Shown: positions 41,559 through 53,152, numbered from the stretch's first letter. The stretch: 64,000 nt of DNA from Pegoplata infirma (GCA_963921195.1 OY992537.1:51856313-51920312), one strand, 5' to 3'. Translations and numbers: made by a program. Notes: generated from the letters alone by a model not told the origin.

Positions 41559-42843
41559 TACACGCAAAAAAAAATCTGTGTAAGATTGAGCAATCCTACT
41601 TGGTAAAACTTTTTTCATACCAAAAAAAAAATTTTACCAAATTTTTGCTAATATTATGCTTGTCGATGTTAAAGTAACATAATTCATTTTTTATGTAAAA
41701 TAACCAAGTAGCTTGCTCAATAACGCAAATTACCTGCACAAAAATTTATCGAAAGAAAACAACAAAAAAACAAAACAAATACAGACCGCCATTTTCATTT
41801 TGTATTTTTGTGTGCGTGCATTGTTCGTTTATTTTTTGTGTTATAAAAACGTAAAAAGGAAATTGATATATAAAATAAAAATAAATTAATACATAAATAA
41901 AAATAAATAATTAGTTTTCTAAAAGATAAATAAATGTAAGATAAAAGAATGTTAAAGTTAATTTTGCTTTCATCACTTAAAACACCATTCAATAAGAAAA
42001 ACCAATGGAGTCCCAGACGTATGTTTCGATGAATAACAAATGGAATGATAAAGTGAGTATACCCGCATTCCGAAGACACCAATAAGGTTTAATAGATTTT
42101 TAGTTAAAAATTAGTGTTTGGTAATAATTTTATATTTTTACAGGGTACTGCTAAATAAATTTTTGAAGCTATAGAGAATCCTGCGTGGACACCAATCCTG
42201 CCTTTAGTTATAAAATTAAAACCTAAAAACCCAAATCCAAGGGAGTCCATACCTGTTTTGATGAGTTACAAATGGAATGACAAAGTAAGTGTTCCTCCTT
42301 ACCAAGAGACCAATGGGGTTAACCAATTTTTTAAATTAAAAATTTATGTTTTGTAATAATTTTCTATTTTTACAGGATGCTTTTAAATAAATTCGTGAAG
42401 CTATAGCGGATCCTTTACTTCAAGAAGAAACGAAGGCAGTCACTCGAGAAAATTGTACAAAAAGGGTCAGTTGGTCGGTGGTAAATTAAATCCTACACAA
42501 CATTTATTATATTAATATGGATTTATTCTGTGAAAATTTTAAATTCAACAAATATACAAATTTTTACAAAAATTTATTGAAAATTTATTTTAGCATAAAT
42601 GTGGTAATTTTTAGCATTATTTTTAGTCAGCTTTTCAAATAATTTTGGTATATTTCACCATATTTCTTTTGGTATATTTTACCAAGTTTTTGCTTAAATA
42701 GCATTAGCATTTTCTTCAAAATTTTTTACATAAGTGTTTTGGCTAAATTACGAAAACTACTTCGTCGGTTGTAGTTTTAGCATATTTTTGGTAAAATTAT
42801 GCCAGATTTTTGCTCACTCCGACACAAGTTTTTTTTTGCGTGT
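41559..42843. mobile_element. TA-flanked MITE family A, inner intact copy
   Basis: It is bounded by TACACGCAAAAAAA and TTTTTTTTGCGTGTA and inserted at a TA inside another copy of the same family: GTCGATGC|TA...TA|AAGTAACAT, with the uninterrupted form GTCGATGTTAAAGTAAC at 8116-8132. It contains two tandem units, each comprising an antisense DINE-1-like 5' segment (near 42010-42065 and 42245-42300) and a TTTTTACAGG..GCTAAATAAAT segment. The copy at 8007 has lost the intervening part. Confidence 0.88.
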
Positions 42844-43018
42844 AAAGTAACATAATTAATTTTTTATGTAAAATAACCAAGTAAAAATAAATAATTAGTT
42901 TATAAAAAGATAAATAAATGTAAGATAAAAATGCTAATTAAATCCTACACAACATTTATTATATTAATATCAGAGCTTCGAAGAATGAATTCTCAAAAAA
43001 ATCCATTCAATTTTCATA

Positions 43019-44552
43019 CACTCATACACCCAAAAAATTTCCCAGTTACTGGCTACTAATTTTTCAACTAAGTCCCAGTTAAAATACACCTAACTGAGCC
43101 CCAGTTGTTTTGATTCAGTTATTTATAACTAACTTTCTATCGAATTTTAAATTCAACTGAACAGGCAGTTACTGGCAACAAATTAATAATTAAAACTGAG
43201 ACTATTTAGAAAAATAGTAGGAAATAACTGGAAAAAACTGCTAATGGAAACTTCTTTTTTATAATTATTTGAAGTAAAATATCTTTTTTACAATTTAGCA
43301 CTCGATATTTAATTCAAAATAAAAAATGATGCTATAATTACATTATATTAATTTTCAACAGTATATGTATGTATGTAGATTCAGCTAGCCAACACATGTC
43401 TTCTTTCAGTTGTCCTTTCTTCATATGAGTTCCCTTTTTGCAAATAGTTACTTTTTCCTTCTAGACCTGAAAATATATTTTTTATAGTTATAGTTTTGAG
43501 CAAAAGAAGAATGCAAATATTTATTTAAAAACTTACCATGGATCAATATTAGATTTGCGTTTTTTTTTTTATTTAATTTAATTTTTTTGACAATTAAATA
43601 ACAATTTTGGTTACAGGGTAACTGAGAATTTTGGTTTAAATTAACGAAACTCATAGTTATTTATAATTAATCCAGTTATTTTAAATTTATTTCCAATCAA
43701 CTGGGAATTTTCGTAACTATATAACTGGGAAATTTTTTCGGTGTAGAAATATCTTAGTAGAAAAATTAGTAAACCCATTGTAGATCAAGTTTTACAGAAT
43801 ATTGCCGTATTCAACAAAAATTAATGTTGATATCGTTGAATAATCAGTAAAGTTGAATCAACTCTTTACATCGCTTATACAGAATTCAATAGATAAAACC
43901 AAAAAAGAAAAAACAACCCTGTTCGTTCATTTTTGTATTATCAAGTTGGTAGCAATGCATTGCAATGTGAAATTTGTTTGTCTCTTATAAAATTATTTTA
44001 TGTGTTTGTTTCTTATAAAAATATTTAATATTATAAAAATAAATTAAAATAGGATCTGATGATCAGATTCTGATCTGTAAATATTTGGTAAGTAATAAAA
44101 TACATTAGTTACTTTATGTATTTATACCATATTATACTTTTGTTTGTTTTTTTTAAGGCTTTTGATTTGGTGTCATTAGAAAACTGGAGAATGGCTTACG
44201 AGTGCAAAACATAAATAAACGAAGTGTGTGAAAATCTTGTGGTGAAATATTGCAGCTTAAAAAGCCGGTGATAATTCTAAAAAATATTGTGATTTTTACT
44301 TAATTAAAGAATATTAACAAATAACAACAAGCTTTTTTTTATTAATAATATTTCTTATATCAACAAAAATATGAGTTGAGTTTACAAAAAATACGAGTTG
44401 ATTAACAAAAAAACGAGTTGATCAACTTTTACAAAAACTGACAACAATTTTTATTGAAATCAACATAAATATTTGTAGGGTCAAAATCAACAATGATTTC
44501 TGTTGAATTTACAATGATTTTCTTTGGGAATACAATGATTTTTGGTTGAGTG
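43019..44552 (+). mobile_element. Element X, copy 1 (interrupted)
   Basis: The ends are CACTCATA..GAAATATCTTAG and CAATGATTTTTGGTTGAGTG, between TA dinucleotides (43017-43018, 44553-44554). After removing the 719 bp insertion (43027-43743 plus one TA) it is 815 bp, matching X2 (810 bp) in inverse orientation. The interior has AACAACAATTTTTATTGAAA and GTTGATCAAC words and a GGTGTCATTAGAAAACTGG segment. No convincing ORF. Confidence 0.85.
43027..43743. mobile_element. TA-flanked MITE CACCCAAAAAATTTCCCAGTTA
   Basis: The inverted ends are CACCCAAAAAATTTCCCAG and CTGGGAAATTTTTTCGGTG, between TA (43025-43026 and 43744-43745). Its target ACTCATAGAAATATC is preserved uninterrupted in X2 (on minus, 45646-45664). 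717 bp, no coding sequence. Confidence 0.9.
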
Positions 44553-44729
44553 TAGTCAGTGAATGCATTCGATTTCATAAATCAACATTGAATGCAGTCC
44601 TTGGAATTCATTCGATTGAATGAACAAAAATGAATGCATTCGATTTCTTGTTCATTCGATTTAGAAAAATCGAATGCATTCGATTTTTTATCATTCCACT
44701 GCGAATGCAATCGATTTTTTAAATATATA

Positions 44730-45741
44730 GACCAAAACGGAGCCAAATTTTTGTCCATAGTATCGCCTACTCTTTTTACATACGATGACCCCAATGGACT
44801 CTAATTTTGAATCCAAAAAAATTGGTGTTCCCGAAAATTTTAAAAATGCTCATACACTCAACCAAAAATCATTGTATTCCCAAAGAAAATCGTTGTAAAT
44901 TCAACAGAAATCATTGTTGATTTTGACCCTACAAATATTTATGTTGATTTCAATAAAAATTGTTGTCAGTTTTTGTAAAAGTTGATCAACTCGTTTTTTT
45001 GTAAATCAACTCGTATTTTTTGTAAACTCAACTCATATTTCTGTTGATATAAGAAATTTTATTATTAAAAAAAAGCTTGTTGTTATTTGTAAATATTCTT
45101 TTATTAAGTATAAATCACAATATTTTTTAGAATTATCACCGGCTTTTAAAGCTGCAATATTTAAACACACGATTTTCACACACTCTTTGTTTATTTATGT
45201 TATGCACTCGTAAGCCATTCTCCAGTTTTCTAATGACACCAAATCAAAAACCTTAAAAAAACGAAAAATATTTATAATATAGTATGAATACATAAAGTAA
45301 TCAATGTATTTTATTACTTACCAAATATTTACAGATCAGAATCTGTTCATCCGATCCTATTTTTATTTATTTTTATAATGTTAAATATTTTTATAAGAAA
45401 CAAACACATAAAATAATTTTATAAGAGACAAACAAATTTTAAACATTGCTACCAACTTGATAATACAAAAATGAACGAACAGGGTTGTTTTTTCTTTTTT
45501 TGGTTTTATCTATTGAATTCTGTATAAGCGTTGTAAATAGTTGATTCAAATTTACTGATTATTCAACGATATCAACATTAATTTATGTTGAATACGGCAA
45601 TATTCTGTAAAACTTGATCTACAATGGGTTTACTAATTTATCTACTAAGATATTTCTATGAGTGTATTAACTGCCTTTACGACAAAAAAATGTGAAGAGC
45701 GTTAGCGATACTATGGACAAAAAATTGGCTCCGTTTTGCTC
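44730..45741. mobile_element. Element Y, GACCAAAACGGAGCC ends
   Basis: About 38 bp inverted ends (GACCAAAACGGAGCCAAATT, TTGTCCATAGTATCGC on the left, complement on the right), between TA dinucleotides (44728-44729, 45742-45743). Most of its body is the inserted X2, leaving about 200 bp of its own. It lies inside the hAT MITE 42971-46058. Confidence 0.75.
44855..45664 (-). mobile_element. Element X, copy 2 (uninterrupted)
   Basis: It has the same sequence as X1 in opposite orientation, bounded by CACTCAACCAAAAATCATTG and CTATGAGTG, with TA on both sides (44853-44854, 45665-45666). It keeps the empty target of the 717 bp MITE. Together X1 and X2 form a roughly 0.8 kb inverted repeat with about 0.3 kb between the arms. 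Confidence 0.88.
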
Positions 45742-46260
45742 TATCTTGGTTAGTTTTTTTAAGTTTTTTATGCAATGAATGAATAAGCCATTCGATTTTT
45801 CAAATTGAATGAAAAGAAAATCGATTGCATTCGCAAGTGAATGCATTCTATTTTTACAAGTCGAATGAAAAAAAAATCGAATGCATTCGATTTTTGAAAG
45901 TCGAATGAAAAATAAAACGGATGCATTCGATATTTATAAATCGAATGAGTCTGAAGTGAATTCATTCAATTCGGTGAAATGTGATTGGGGAATGCAATCA
46001 CTAAATTTTCACTCAGAATGACAAATCGAATTAAGGAATGAAATCCTTTGAAGCTCTGATTAATATGGATTTATTCTGTGAAAATTTTAAATTCAACAAA
46101 TATACAAAAAAAATATTTTAGCATAAATGTGTTAATTTTTAGCATTATTTTTAGTCACATTTTCTTATAATTTTGGAATATATCACCATATTTCTTTTGG
46201 TATATTTTACGAAGTTTTTGCTTAAATAGCATTTTCTCCATCACGTGAACACGAACAACT

Positions 46261-46445
46261 TACACACAAAAAAAAAATATAAAAAAATTTGTACGTTTTG
46301 GGGATAATACAACCTATAAAGTGGTTTTGCATAATTTACCTAAGTTTTTTAGAGCAAAACTTTGGTAAGTTATCCAAAACCACTTTATAGGTTGTAAATA
46401 AACCAAAAACTGGCACAATTTTTTTAGTTTTTTTTTTTGTGTGTA
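46261..46445. mobile_element. Palindromic TA-flanked MITE (TACACACAAAA)
   Basis: It starts TACACACAAAAAAAA and ends TTTTTTTTTGTGTGTA. Inside, AACCTATAAAGTGGTTTTGC pairs with CCAAAACCACTTTATAGGTT. 185 bp that can fold end to end. Confidence 0.75.
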
Positions 46446-46450
46446 TGCAC

Positions 46451-46508
46451 CTATACCCCCAGTTTCTGTAACACGAACGTGATTCGTGTTACAGAAACTG
46501 GGGGATAG
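46451..46508. repeat. Perfect inverted repeat, 25-bp arms
   Basis: CCCCCAGTTTCTGTAACACG pairs exactly with CGTGTTACAGAAACTGGGGG across a 9-11 nt centre. It is unusually GC-balanced for this region. It could be a tiny MITE, a cruciform or a hairpin RNA; nothing else indicates function. Confidence 0.8.
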
Positions 46509-46568
46509 TCTTTATATATTTAAGTTTTTGGTTTGGTTCAGTTAAGGGCTGTTAAAGGTTAAATAAGA

Positions 46569-46711
46569 CCGTATTTACATAGGCAATTTTAATTGCGGCA
46601 ATTCTGATTTTATAGTGCATCAGAGAGAGAGGTAAGACTCTTCCCTCTCTCTCCGATACACTTAAAAATCAGAATTGCGGCAATTAAAATTGCCTGATGT
46701 AAATAGGGTAT
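46569..46711. mobile_element. Hairpin MITE with 60-bp arms
   Basis: The left arm (GGCAATTTTAATTGCGGCAA, TTCTGATTTT, AGAGAGAGAGG) and right arm (CCTCTCTCT, AAAATCAGAA, TTGCGGCAATTAAAATTGCC) pair with few bulges around a loop of about 12 nt. Arm length and loop size are compatible with a MITE or a hairpin precursor RNA. Confidence 0.65.
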
Positions 46712-48125
46712 AAGTTCAAAAAAATTGGCCGCCGTAGAAAAAGTACATTATTTTAATACTTTCAAAACACAACACTGTACATCGTTGCCATAATGTGCAG
46801 CTAAAATTTTCCGCGTTGTAAAAATTCTTTTACACAAAGTCGTAGTTTGCATTTTTCTTATTAGTTCTCAAACTAATTTTTAATAAAAAATCATGAAAAC
46901 TAACATTAAATTGATTTTAATAAAATAAAACAATAGAAAAAATGTAAACAATTTATAAATAAATATCTGAAACACTTTGCAAACGAAAAAAAAACTTTTG
47001 GCGACATTAAATACCAAAATTTTGGTGAAGAAAATAGAAAATATACAACAATTATACCCCACTAAATTCTTATTGGTACATACAGCCTGATACAGCCATC
47101 AATATTTAAATTGTTAAATAACTTATTAAATTAATATTCCATAAAGTGAATTAGTAATGCAAAAATTAAAATTTTAAATATTTTTGAATTGAAAAAAGAT
47201 CAAAATAATAAAAATTATTACGTGAGACGTTGCTAAATTTGCGGTCGGGTAGCCATTATATTTTTTTTACATATAAATTTCGTTTTTTTGGTGTTTTTTT
47301 TCTTATGGCCGATTAGTTTTTTTTATAAGTGTTTGTAAACGAGAATGAATAGAAAATAAGACGAAAGACAACTACAAGCTCATACATGTACACATCAATT
47401 GATTGTGTGTGGAGTAAGGAGTGGTACTGGCTGCATTCTAAATGGAATTAAAGAATAAATAATAAAAATAAATGGAATATACACAACTAAACAAGTAGAT
47501 CATTAAAGCAACACTAAAACTGCAAGTATGTATGTTAATTTGTTTTTGTTTTTTTTTTCTTATTAAAATGTAATTATTTAATTGAAAAAAAAGATAGTTT
47601 ATATTTTATATATAAGTTATAGCATATGTTTGTAAAAAATGCGCGTAAAAATCTTTAATTAAATGTTAATTTCTTTTTTGGGCATGCGTTCTTTGTGATT
47701 TGGATCTGTGTTGCTATTTAGATTTTCCCCTTTTTTATGTAAAGGGGGTAATTTTTGAACTTTTTACGTCACATAAGTTCCAGTTGGAGTGGTGATGTTT
47801 GTTGGCTTAAAAACAGATTTGTAATTTATTGATTTTATATTTACATCGAGAAATTGATTAATTTAAAATAAGCCACAAACTGACTAAAAAATTGGCATTA
47901 GTCAAGAGTACCTTCAAATCTGGTTTAACTTTGTGCATCGACTAAGGACCTCATCCTGAGTGGGTTGGTACTACTTTGGTCGGGAACAAACACCCACAAG
48001 GGGGTCTATGCAAAGTTAAAGTATCAAATTTTGAACTGAAAAAACATATGGCCAAGGCGTAGAGAATGAGTTGAATGCAAGGAGTTTGGAATCCCTAAGC
48101 CAACATATTTGTCTTTATGTGATGA
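46712..48125. other. Intergenic DNA, nothing firm
   Basis: AT-rich. 47330-47525 (purine-rich, GAATAGAAAATAAGACG, ending ACTGCAA|GTATGT) looks like a possible 5' UTR exon with donor on +, but no coding exon follows, so this is speculative. No repeats with defined ends. Confidence 0.3.
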
Positions 48126-48186
48126 CACCGTCCGACAGCCAATATTAAACATGAACTGGATGATAAACATCTGAATGTAGAGACTA

Positions 48187-49006
48187 GAGTCCGACCGAAA
48201 CCACTTTTTGAGGCCGAACCGAAACCGAACCGATTATTCGGCTGAAAAAGCAATATTCGGCCGAAAATGAACCGAAACTTAAACAAAAAATTATCGCATG
48301 ACGTGAAAAAAAAAATATTTCGATTGCTATAAAGAAAAAATAAAGCACTTACCCAATAAGCACATTTAAAATTCAAGTGCAAATCAAGTATAAATCAAGT
48401 GTAAATCAAGCCCTTATTTCCAGTCTATGCTTGATTTATACTTGAATTACACTTGAATTCAATAGCATTCTCCAGCAAAACGGATAACTTGAATTCAAAC
48501 GCTGTTTTTACGCTTGAAAACCAGGGAAAAGGCTGTAAAAACAGGGCTTGAATTCCAGTGTCCGTTTTGCTGGAGTATGCTATTGAATTCAAGTGTAATT
48601 CAAGTATAAATCAAGCAGGGGCTGGAATTTAGGGCTTGATTTACACTTGTTTTATACTTGATTTGCACTTGAATTTTAAAATTGCTTATTGGGTAATGTT
48701 TTTTAACACTAAACTTAAAAAAAATATTTTTACAAAGAACTCAAAAAATTGTACATTTAAAGATTAAGAGAAAAAAATATTTGAACTATAACAGTATCAC
48801 ATTTTTTGGACAACCTTGTTACTTGTTGTTCAAGTAAACTAAAACAAGTGGAATCAAACTCGAAATTAAAAAATTCAGCACCTTTTTATAAGTTTTTTAA
48901 ATAACAAAAAAGTTTCGGTTTCGGCTAATATTCAAAATTTTGTCGAATAACGAAACCCCAATATTCGGCCGAAACCGATACCGAAACCGAATATTAGGTC
49001 GGACTC
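48187..49006. mobile_element. Element Z, GAGTCCGACC ends, TA-flanked
   Basis: It starts GAGTCCGACCGAAACC and ends AATATTAGGTCGGACTC, with TA on both sides (48185-48186 and 49007-49008). The interior near both ends is CCGAAACCGAA / TTCGGTTTCGG repeats. A CCCAATAAGC MITE (48352-48693) is inserted in it. Confidence 0.8.
48352..48693. mobile_element. Palindromic MITE CCCAATAAGC
   Basis: The ends CCCAATAAGC and GCTTATTGGG lie between TA dinucleotides. The whole 342 bp is one long inverted repeat built of CAAGTATAAATCAAGTGTAA words, with a perfect inner pair around CCAGCAAAACGG and CCGTTTTGCTGG. It is the innermost of a three-level nest. Confidence 0.88.
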
Positions 49007-49596
49007 TAGTAGAGACCAAATGGAGAAAAACTGCATTTAAAGTTTTTCATTTTGTGATCCTGTTTCCTTTTAAAAGGACTTCAAAGTTCTAAAGGATACA
49101 TTTTGTAAAATATTTTTGTAATATTTGTACATGTCCTAGGATGACACTGGTGATGGCAAATGAAAGAGGAGGAACTTCCCTAATTTTTCCATTTTTTATT
49201 TTGCCTTATTAGAATAAAAGGATGTGAATAAAGTCATTTGAAAACCTTTTTAAAATATTTTGTTAAAAATTTTGAATGATATTAAAGGATAAAGTTTTGA
49301 ATGGTCGAACTTACCTCCTTTTTGCTAATATGTAATAAAAATAATAAAATAGGAAAATTAGGGGAGATCATCCTCTCTCATTTGTTATCACTAGTGGGAT
49401 CCTAGGACAAGTATAAAAATTAAAAAAAAAATATTTTATAAAATGTAATCCTCTAAAACTTTGAAGTCCATGAAAAAGGAAACAGGATCACGAATAGAAA
49501 AACTGTACATGCAATTTTACTACATTTAGTCTCTAGTTTCAAACGTATATTATCCAATTCGTGTTTACCGATTTTTTTCATTTTTGTCGGACGGTG

Positions 49597-50247
49597 TTAT
49601 AGACTTATTTTTCTACAAGAATTTTACCCTCCTCCATACTTGCTCCTGATTTCGCTTCATAAGAAAATATCATTTCGTCCCAAAAAAAGCGATTATGATT
49701 TTACAAACTTTGAGGACTTATAGTGAGTTAATGGATCAAATTCGATACTTAATTAAAACTAGACTTTTGTTGCCCTAATACTACTCCACAACTCATATTT
49801 TAGCACATTTATCCTGTCTTTCACCTGAACAAAAATAAAAACGCTTTGGCAAATATACTTGCCTCTGGTCGTTACTTTTCGGAGTATGTTTTTTTTGATC
49901 CGCTTGTCAAATCATTTTCTGAAAAATTTCAAAATATGAGGAGAGCCATCCGTATGTCAAATTATAAAAGCTTATAATATAGCTATGTTAAAGTTGTGAA
50001 AACAAGGGTTTTATTCAGAAAATGTTGACAGTCTGCTGGTATAAACGGGCCTTAAGCATTTTCCCTTCACAATTATGTTAGAGATCAATCAATATCAATC
50101 AATATCTCGGTAAGTTTTAGGATTGCAGTATTAGTTTTTGCCGCAAATGATAGCTTGAGAAACTTGCTAGAGTTTTCAATAGAAATGTGTTTACAGAATT
50201 GTAATCTATCAAATTATTTTTTTATTGAAATATTTAAGTTACAAATA
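49597..50247. other. Intergenic DNA, nothing recognised
   Basis: No gene or repeat with definable ends. Confidence 0.5.
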
Positions 50248-50522
50248 CACAAAAAAATATTTTACCAATAACTTGGGAGGATATGCGTTTTTAAAGTTTT
50301 TTACATTAATTATAAAAAATTTTCTAACATTTTACCAAGTTTTTGCATAATTTTGGTTAAGTTTGTAAAATTTCACAAGGTTAAATACTCTTATGAATAT
50401 TTTATAAACTTTTATCAGAAACAAGCAAAAACTTGGTAAAATTATGCTATTTTTTGCAAAATATATGCAAAACACTTAAAAAACGCATATCCTCCCAAGT
50501 AATTGGTGAACATTTTTTTGTG
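50248..50522. mobile_element. MITE with ~45-bp inverted ends (CACAAAAAAATATTTTACCAA)
   Basis: The left end (CACAAAAAAATATTTTACC, AACTTGGGAGGATATGCG) and right end (CGCATATCCTCCCAAGT, TTGGTGAACATTTTTTTGTG) are inverted over about 45 bp. TA precedes the left end; TG follows the right, a probable mutation. 275 bp. Confidence 0.75.
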
Positions 50523-50910
50523 TGAACGGAATGACAAACTTATATATAACCTTAACCGCAAAATGGAAGGTATTTAAATAACACAGTGATACAAAATCGA
50601 TCTTTCCGAATCGGAATGGGGCGAAACCAAAAGCAAATGAAAGTTAACTTTTTCCATAACAAAACCCTTAAGGTTTTTTTACACGCATTTGAAGTTGGTT
50701 ATTTTAAAGCTTTTGTATACTAAATTTGTTTAGTATACATATTTATTATAGGGGGCCCTGGATGTACCTTTATTGAATATGTGGTGTCCAGAATTCAAAC
50801 TTAAGCTCGAAATTATGTTAGCTACAACCGGTATGAATTTCCATGCAATCAGTCCAGTACTTACTGAATGGCAGAATTATTAAAACTAAACCACTATGCA
50901 CGGTTGCGTA

Positions 50911-51076
50911 AGAGAATAATCACAATTGGAGCGGGAAGCGGAAAAACGCAATTGTCCTCATAAAAATAGAATTGAATCTAGTTTGGCGGAAAAACGCGGC
51001 GGAATTTTGTTGTCATATAAAACGTGTGTAAACAGTTGCGGAAAAACGCTTCCCGCTCCAATTGTGTTTATTCTCT
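50911..51076. repeat. Hairpin repeat, CAATTGGAGCGGGAAGCG arms
   Basis: AGAGAATAATCACAATTGGA, then GCGGGAAGCG, recurs inverted at the right end. The centre contains a second inverted word (GGCGGAAAAACGCGGCGGAA). It is GC-rich against the background, 166 bp, and probably a MITE. Confidence 0.7.
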
Positions 51077-51154
51077 ATGATTGTTATTTAAAGGCATGTA
51101 ATTACAAAATTAAGTATACGCCTCTTATACAAACTTTATATCGTCACCTAAAAT

Positions 51155-51811
51155 GCAAAACGCCCTAACTAACAAAAAATTCAAAATCGGTATTTTTATA
51201 GGTTCTGGTGTATTTTATTAACCTACACGTCCCAACAAAAAATTAGGGTCACATAATAAAAATTAGCGATTTTATAGCCAAAAATTAAAAACATGTGAAT
51301 TGCGAAATCGCCAATGAACGCAACTAGAAATAAATTTTTTAATCATTTTGTGATAAATTTTGAAACATATTCCCAAAATTTTAGCCCAATGCAATCAAAA
51401 CAAACAAAGTTATTAACAAATTAACAAATTTTTTTTGTGTAAATATTGACACAAAATGCAACTTTTCCGACCCCGACGATTTTTAAAAAAAAAAAAAATT
51501 AAAATTTGCCCCACTCTACTGTACTCGTATCAACATAAATGCGTTATTTTTAGATAAATAGAATTTTAATTTTTTCCCATTTTTTTAAGAAAAACTAGTT
51601 TTGGCTCGCAACGGGTTAACCGATTTCTAGAAAAGTTTTTTTTTTTTGGAATATCATTTAAAATACCTTTCCAATGAAACAATATTTATCCCGATCTGAT
51701 AACTACAAGCGGATAAACATACAAGCGATTTCGTTTTAAACTTTAAACTCGCTTTGTTTCATCGATAATAATTTTTAAAAATTTGGAGCTATGCCTAGGG
51801 TGACCATTTTT
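51155..51811 (+). mobile_element. Partial copy of the 1-738 TIR element, then unassigned DNA
   Basis: It begins GCAAAACGCCCTAACTAACA and stays alignable to the left end of 1-738 (GCGATTTTATAGCCAAAAAT, AAAAACATGTGAA) until about 51370. No right terminus is found. The remainder to 51811 is AT-rich and unassigned. Confidence 0.65.
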
Positions 51812-52930
51812 GTATACCCTCCACTTAGTGATAGAGGGTATATATAAGTTTGTCATTCCGTTTGTAACTCATCGAAATATCGGTCTGGGACCCCATAAAG
51901 TATATATATTCATGAATCCCGATCGATTTTAAGACATTCTAGCGATGTCCGTCTGTCTGTCTGTGGAAATGATGATCACGACTAAAATACTACACGGATA
52001 TGACTGAAATTTAACATATTTATTGGAAGTTCTCCCGAGAAGTTTGGTATTGCATTTGAGCGATATCGGTTCAGCGGTTCAATAGTTATGAATGAAAATG
52101 TAAGCACACCTCAAAAATTTTAGTACATTCAATATAACCTAAAAATACACAATGCTTTAATTCGGCTGCTGGTTGACATATGTGAACATAATTGAACACC
52201 AAATGGTATTTAACAAGTAGGAACATATTTTTTGACAAAAAAAGAAAAAAATCGCGGATTTTTTTTTACAAAATTTTTTTTCGCGGAAATTTTTTTAAAA
52301 AAAAAAAAAAAATTATTTCAAAAGTACCCAGTCAGAAATTGCCAACCGTACCAAAAATTTTGTGTTGGTACAATATCGGGCTAGCCAAAAATACAACATT
52401 GTATAATGTAAAACAGTTTTACTGTGTTGGCACAACTTTGAGTTTACATAAAACACTACACTATAGATTATAATTTAAAAGTTTAACATTTTTATTTTTT
52501 TAAAAAGTTTTCGATTTACATAGACCTCAACTCTTTAATCTAAGTGAACACTTAAGTAGTTGCTTTTTCAACCAATTTGTACAAAATGGTAACTAAAAAG
52601 CACGACATCGAGATTTTCAATACATCCCTAAGCAAAAGTTAAATCCAATGTCGTAAATTTGTAAAATCAATGTTAACCCAACGTTAAAACAAAAGTCGAG
52701 CGATCGTTGGCCACTGTTATCATTTCAACGTCGGAATGACGTCGTAGACTTAGAAACGGGTATGATTCGCCAACGTTGGTACCGTCGCCGCCAACTTCAT
52801 TCCAACGTTGGCCCGTTTGTATTTTTCTGACTGGGTAATTTCCTTTAAAATAAAGTTGTTGCAATAATCTTTTAGAAATTGTGGAGGGTATCACTACATT
52901 CGGCAAGGCCGAATTTAACTTTTTTTCTTG
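51812..52930 (+). mobile_element. DINE-1-like element split by a MITE
   Basis: It is close kin to the 4416-5032 copy along its whole length (TATACCCTCCACTTAGTGAT, GGTCTGGGACCCCATAAAG, TTCTCCCGAGAAGTTTGG) and has the terminal hairpin TTCGGCAAGGCCGAA (52899-52913), ending TTTTTTTCTTG. It is interrupted at 52328-52835. The two copies are similar enough to suggest activity in the not-too-distant past. Confidence 0.85.
52328..52835. mobile_element. MITE CCCAGTCAGAAA inside a DINE-1-like copy
   Basis: The inverted ends are CCCAGTCAGAAATTGCCAAC and TTTTTCTGACTGGG, with TA on both sides (52326-52327, 52836-52837). The empty site CAAAAGTAATTTCC exists at 4932-4945 in the sister DINE-1-like element. 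508 bp, with CAACGTTGGC words. It is the same family as 18124-19951. Confidence 0.92.
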
Positions 52931-53152
52931 TTTATATTGAAGTGTTTACAATCAGTACATATTTCAAAAAATCAGTACAACGTTTTTTAATCAGTACACG
53001 TGATCATAAATCAGTACATGATCAAATCAGTACGAATGGTCAGACTAGCTTTGCCAGACATTTTATGTTTCGCCACTTTATTTTTCATACTATTTGACGT
53101 ATAAAATTGGTGGCCAGCGACGGAGTGAAATAAATCTTGTACTATTTTTTTA

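Larger units (their letters stand above)
42971..46058. mobile_element. hAT MITE, CAGAGCTTCGAAG family, copy 2 with nested elements
   Basis: The inverted ends are CAGAGCTTCGAAGAATGAAT and CCTTTGAAGCTCTG, flanked by a perfect 8-bp duplication ATTAATAT (42963-42970 and 46059-46066). The empty site TTATATTAATATGGATTTATT is present in the family-A copy near 8783-8803. The interior CGAATGCATTCGATTTTT words match 2183-2570. It hosts elements X1 (43019-44552) and Y (44730-45741). Confidence 0.87.
41499..46240. mobile_element. TA-flanked MITE family A, outer copy, broken by nested insertions
   Basis: The first 60 bases (TACACGCAAAAAAA to GTCGATGC) resume after 42844 (AAGTAACATAATTAATTTTT) and again after 46058 (GGATTTATTCTGTG), each piece matching successive parts of the family-A copy at 8007-9118. 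It is interrupted by another family-A copy (41559-42843) and a 3.1 kb hAT complex (42971-46058). The 3' end is lost near 46240, so the boundary there is approximate. Confidence 0.8.
48126..49596. mobile_element. Foldback element CACCGTCCGACA, with two nested elements
   Basis: The ends CACCGTCCGACA and TGTCGGACGGTG are perfect inverts. Beyond the nested Z element the arms pair over several hundred bases (GATCCTGTTTCCTTTT with AAAAGGAAACAGGATC; CTAGGATGACACTGGTGATG with a matching right-arm segment). The insert-free size is about 650 bp. Confidence 0.8.

Noticed and set aside
47330..47530. 5' UTR exon with donor at ACTGCAA|GTATGT
   Set aside because: There is no coding exon or acceptor support downstream on +; kept only as a remark in the gap entry.
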